DNA from: an uncultured Eubacteriales bacterium
Lineage (GTDB): Bacteria > Bacillota > Clostridia > Lachnospirales > Lachnospiraceae
Assembly (NCBI GenBank): GCA_949289145.1
Contig: CASEML010000044.1
Span: 1-34,286, forward strand
Direction: 5' to 3'
DNA length: 34,286 bases
Part shown: positions 33,350 to 34,286 of the stretch, piece by piece
Layout: every line of letters begins with the position of its first letter
How positions within the stretch are numbered: the stretch's first letter is position 1
Program-made: the position numbers and the translations under genes
The notes under the pieces: model-generated
The model's database searches: none
Told to the model about the DNA's origin: nothing
What the model saw: only the letters and a program-made list of their open reading frames with translations

Positions 33350-33571
33350 TTGAAAAATTTTGAATCAATGACTGAAAAAGAAATTGAAGATGTTACTGGT
33401 GGACTAGTGGCTGGAGCACTAGCTGGAGCAATTTTAGGAGAAACAGTAGGACTTCTTGGTGCAACAGGATATGGTGTTGTAAAAGGAAATCTTTCAGGTG
33501 GTACATTGTATCGGGCTTATGTGACCGGAGCACTTTCGGGAGCTGCAATTGGAACTTATGCACCAGTATAA
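33350..33571 (+). CDS. Double-glycine leader bacteriocin precursor 2
   Basis: A 73-aa precursor, TTG start at 33350 with AGGAGG eight bases upstream. The leader is MKNFESMTEKEIEDVTGG, a classic double-glycine form (E at -8-like positions, then V-T-G-G). The mature 55-aa part, starting LVAGALAGAILGETVGLLG, has glycine zippers at mature residues 4-16 (G4-G8-G12-G16) and 42-50 (G42-G46-G50). It probably partners with precursor 1, 22 bases upstream, to form one two-peptide bacteriocin. The leader differs strongly from that of precursor 1, although the same C39 exporter is at hand. Confidence 0.8.
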   Translation: MKNFESMTEKEIEDVTGGLVAGALAGAILGETVGLLGATGYGVVKGNLSGGTLYRAYVTGALSGAAIGTYAPV

Positions 33572-33577
33572 GCTTTA

Positions 33578-33586
33578 TGATATAAT
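33578..33586 (+). promoter_or_regulatory. Extended -10 element before the interrupted gene
   Basis: TGATATAAT has the TGn extension and a perfect TATAAT, starting a few bases after the precursor 2 stop. It could supply the downstream genes. No clear -35 is seen. Confidence 0.35.
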
Positions 33587-33652
33587 ATATTTTAATTGAT
33601 ATTTTTGTTGAATATATAACATCTTGTCAAAATATATGAAAGGAATAAAATT

Positions 33653-34060
33653 ATGAATAAAAAATATTTTATACATTTCACATGAATTATTACATTAATC
33701 ATGTTTGTTTATGCCATTCTCTGCATCTTGGATAATACATCACTGAAAATGCCATTTTTCACATATATTGTGGCAATGATAATATATACTTTGCCGATGT
33801 CCTATATTAAAAGTAAAGAAGCAGAATTAATATGCATGGAGTTTCAAAAAGAAAGTGGAAAAGAGCAGAAACTTGAACAAATAATATTTGATAAGACAAA
33901 GAGAGAGTTGGTGGTTGAGAATAAGGGAGAAAAGATTTTTCAGAAAAAAAACAGATATTCGAAATGGTTAACTAATGAAGTTGTTATGAAAGTAGATTCC
34001 CAGAAAATATACATATTTGCACCGAGGGCGTATAAAAAATATTTTGTAAATACAAAATAA
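33653..34060 (+). pseudogene. Membrane protein gene with in-frame TGA, possible immunity gene
   Basis: An ATG at 33653 with AAGGAAT begins MNKKYFIHFT and is followed by TGA at 33683-33685. The same frame then stays open to 34060 (IITLIMFVYAILCIL... ). The natural codon was probably TGG (Trp). The joined product would be ~134 aa with two membrane helices near the N-terminus and a ~75-aa hydrophilic part (EQIIFDKTKRELVVENKGEK). Family not recognised. Its place between the precursors and the C39 exporter suits an immunity or accessory role. It may instead be translated from an internal start such as ATG 33701, giving 119 aa that lacks a ribosome binding site. Confidence 0.5.
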
Positions 34061-34094
34061 GCCATAGTAATGACAGCATCATAAGGAGAAAGAA

Positions 34095-34286
34095 ATGAAA
34101 TACTATTGCATAAAACAGCACGATATCACCGACTGCGGTGCTGCCTGCCTTGCAACCATTTCCAAACAAAACGGTTACAAAATAGGAATCACCAAAATTC
34201 GTGAAGTTGCAGGAACCGATAAGCAGGGAACTAACGCATATGGTATGATTAAGGCAGCGGAACAGTTAGGATTTAGTGCAAAGGGA
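34095..34286 (+). CDS. Peptidase-containing ABC exporter, C39 domain (partial)
   Basis: The first 64 codons of a gene cut by the window end. MKYYCIKQHDITDCGAACLA has the catalytic Cys of a C39 peptidase (DCGAACLA) and continues with GYKIGITKIREVAGTDKQG and AAEQLGF, the usual pattern for this domain. Such exporters (PCAT type) cleave double-glycine leaders and secrete the peptide. The strong AAGGAG site and its position right after the two GG peptides make it their likely processing exporter. The rest (catalytic His-Asp, membrane and ATPase domains) lies outside. Confidence 0.88.
   Translation, partial: MKYYCIKQHDITDCGAACLATISKQNGYKIGITKIREVAGTDKQGTNAYGMIKAAEQLGFSAKG

Noticed and set aside
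364-34060. Alternative genetic code with TGA as Trp
   Set aside because: TGA ends many intact genes here (such as 7770 and 12232), so the in-frame TGAs point to mutations.
1-34286. CRISPR array, tRNA, rRNA or insertion sequence
   Set aside because: I saw no regular spaced repeats, cloverleaf structures, rRNA blocks or transposase genes.

Overview
The window looks like a chromosomal segment of a low-GC, flagellated, probably spore-forming Clostridia of the Lachnospiraceae type. The evidence is a flagellin/FliS pair, a DUF2508-BofA pair, a monoderm-type Tad pilus operon with DUF5702 and FHA accessory genes, an S-box in front of metK, and AGGAGG ribosome binding sites throughout. The species cannot be told from the sequence alone.

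Layout. (1) 1-930: a set of overlapping inverted repeats, then a minus-strand gene that I read as one ~188-codon frame broken by an in-frame TAG and TGA. (2) 1167-6361: a flagellar module: a 1056-aa DUF6240-like protein with a FliK-like C-terminus, a flagellin, and its chaperone FliS. Sigma-D-like promoters precede the first two. (3) 6432-7026: DUF2508 (minus) and the sporulation regulator BofA (plus). (4) 7255-16604: an 11-gene Tad/Flp pilus operon: prepilin peptidase, TadZ, TadA, TadB, TadC with an unusual extracytoplasmic insert, a 57-aa Flp pilin, a DUF5702 protein, a TadE-like protein with a tandem Cys/His tail, a second prepilin peptidase, a second TadE-like protein, and a DUF6382-FHA protein. 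Genes overlap or nearly touch, and many start with GTG or TTG. (5) 16661-30518: housekeeping genes: flavin reductase-SCP2, HIT hydrolase, MurG with a TSCPD protein, a membrane protein, Pgi, a D-2-hydroxyacid dehydrogenase fused to a shikimate-kinase-like domain, a LysM-G5-M23 cell-wall peptidase, MurA, an HD-GYP protein, a trigger-factor-like lipoprotein, and MetK under a SAM-I riboswitch. (6) 30600-34286: an AT-rich accessory block read as a bacteriocin locus: an ABC transporter (one ATPase, two permeases), a 68-aa membrane protein, two double-glycine-leader peptides with glycine zippers, a membrane-protein gene broken by a TGA, and the start of a C39-peptidase ABC exporter cut by the window edge.

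How they work together. The flagellum, the Tad pilus and the HD-GYP c-di-GMP phosphodiesterase are all parts of motile/attached lifestyle control, although no c-di-GMP riboswitch was found. In the bacteriocin block the C39 exporter would cut the two precursors after GG and secrete them, while the upstream ABC transporter and small membrane proteins are candidates for self-protection. The most noteworthy items are this two-peptide locus, the architecture of the Tad operon, the dehydrogenase-kinase fusion that lacks the usual shikimate-binding Arg, and the two genes interrupted by in-frame stops.
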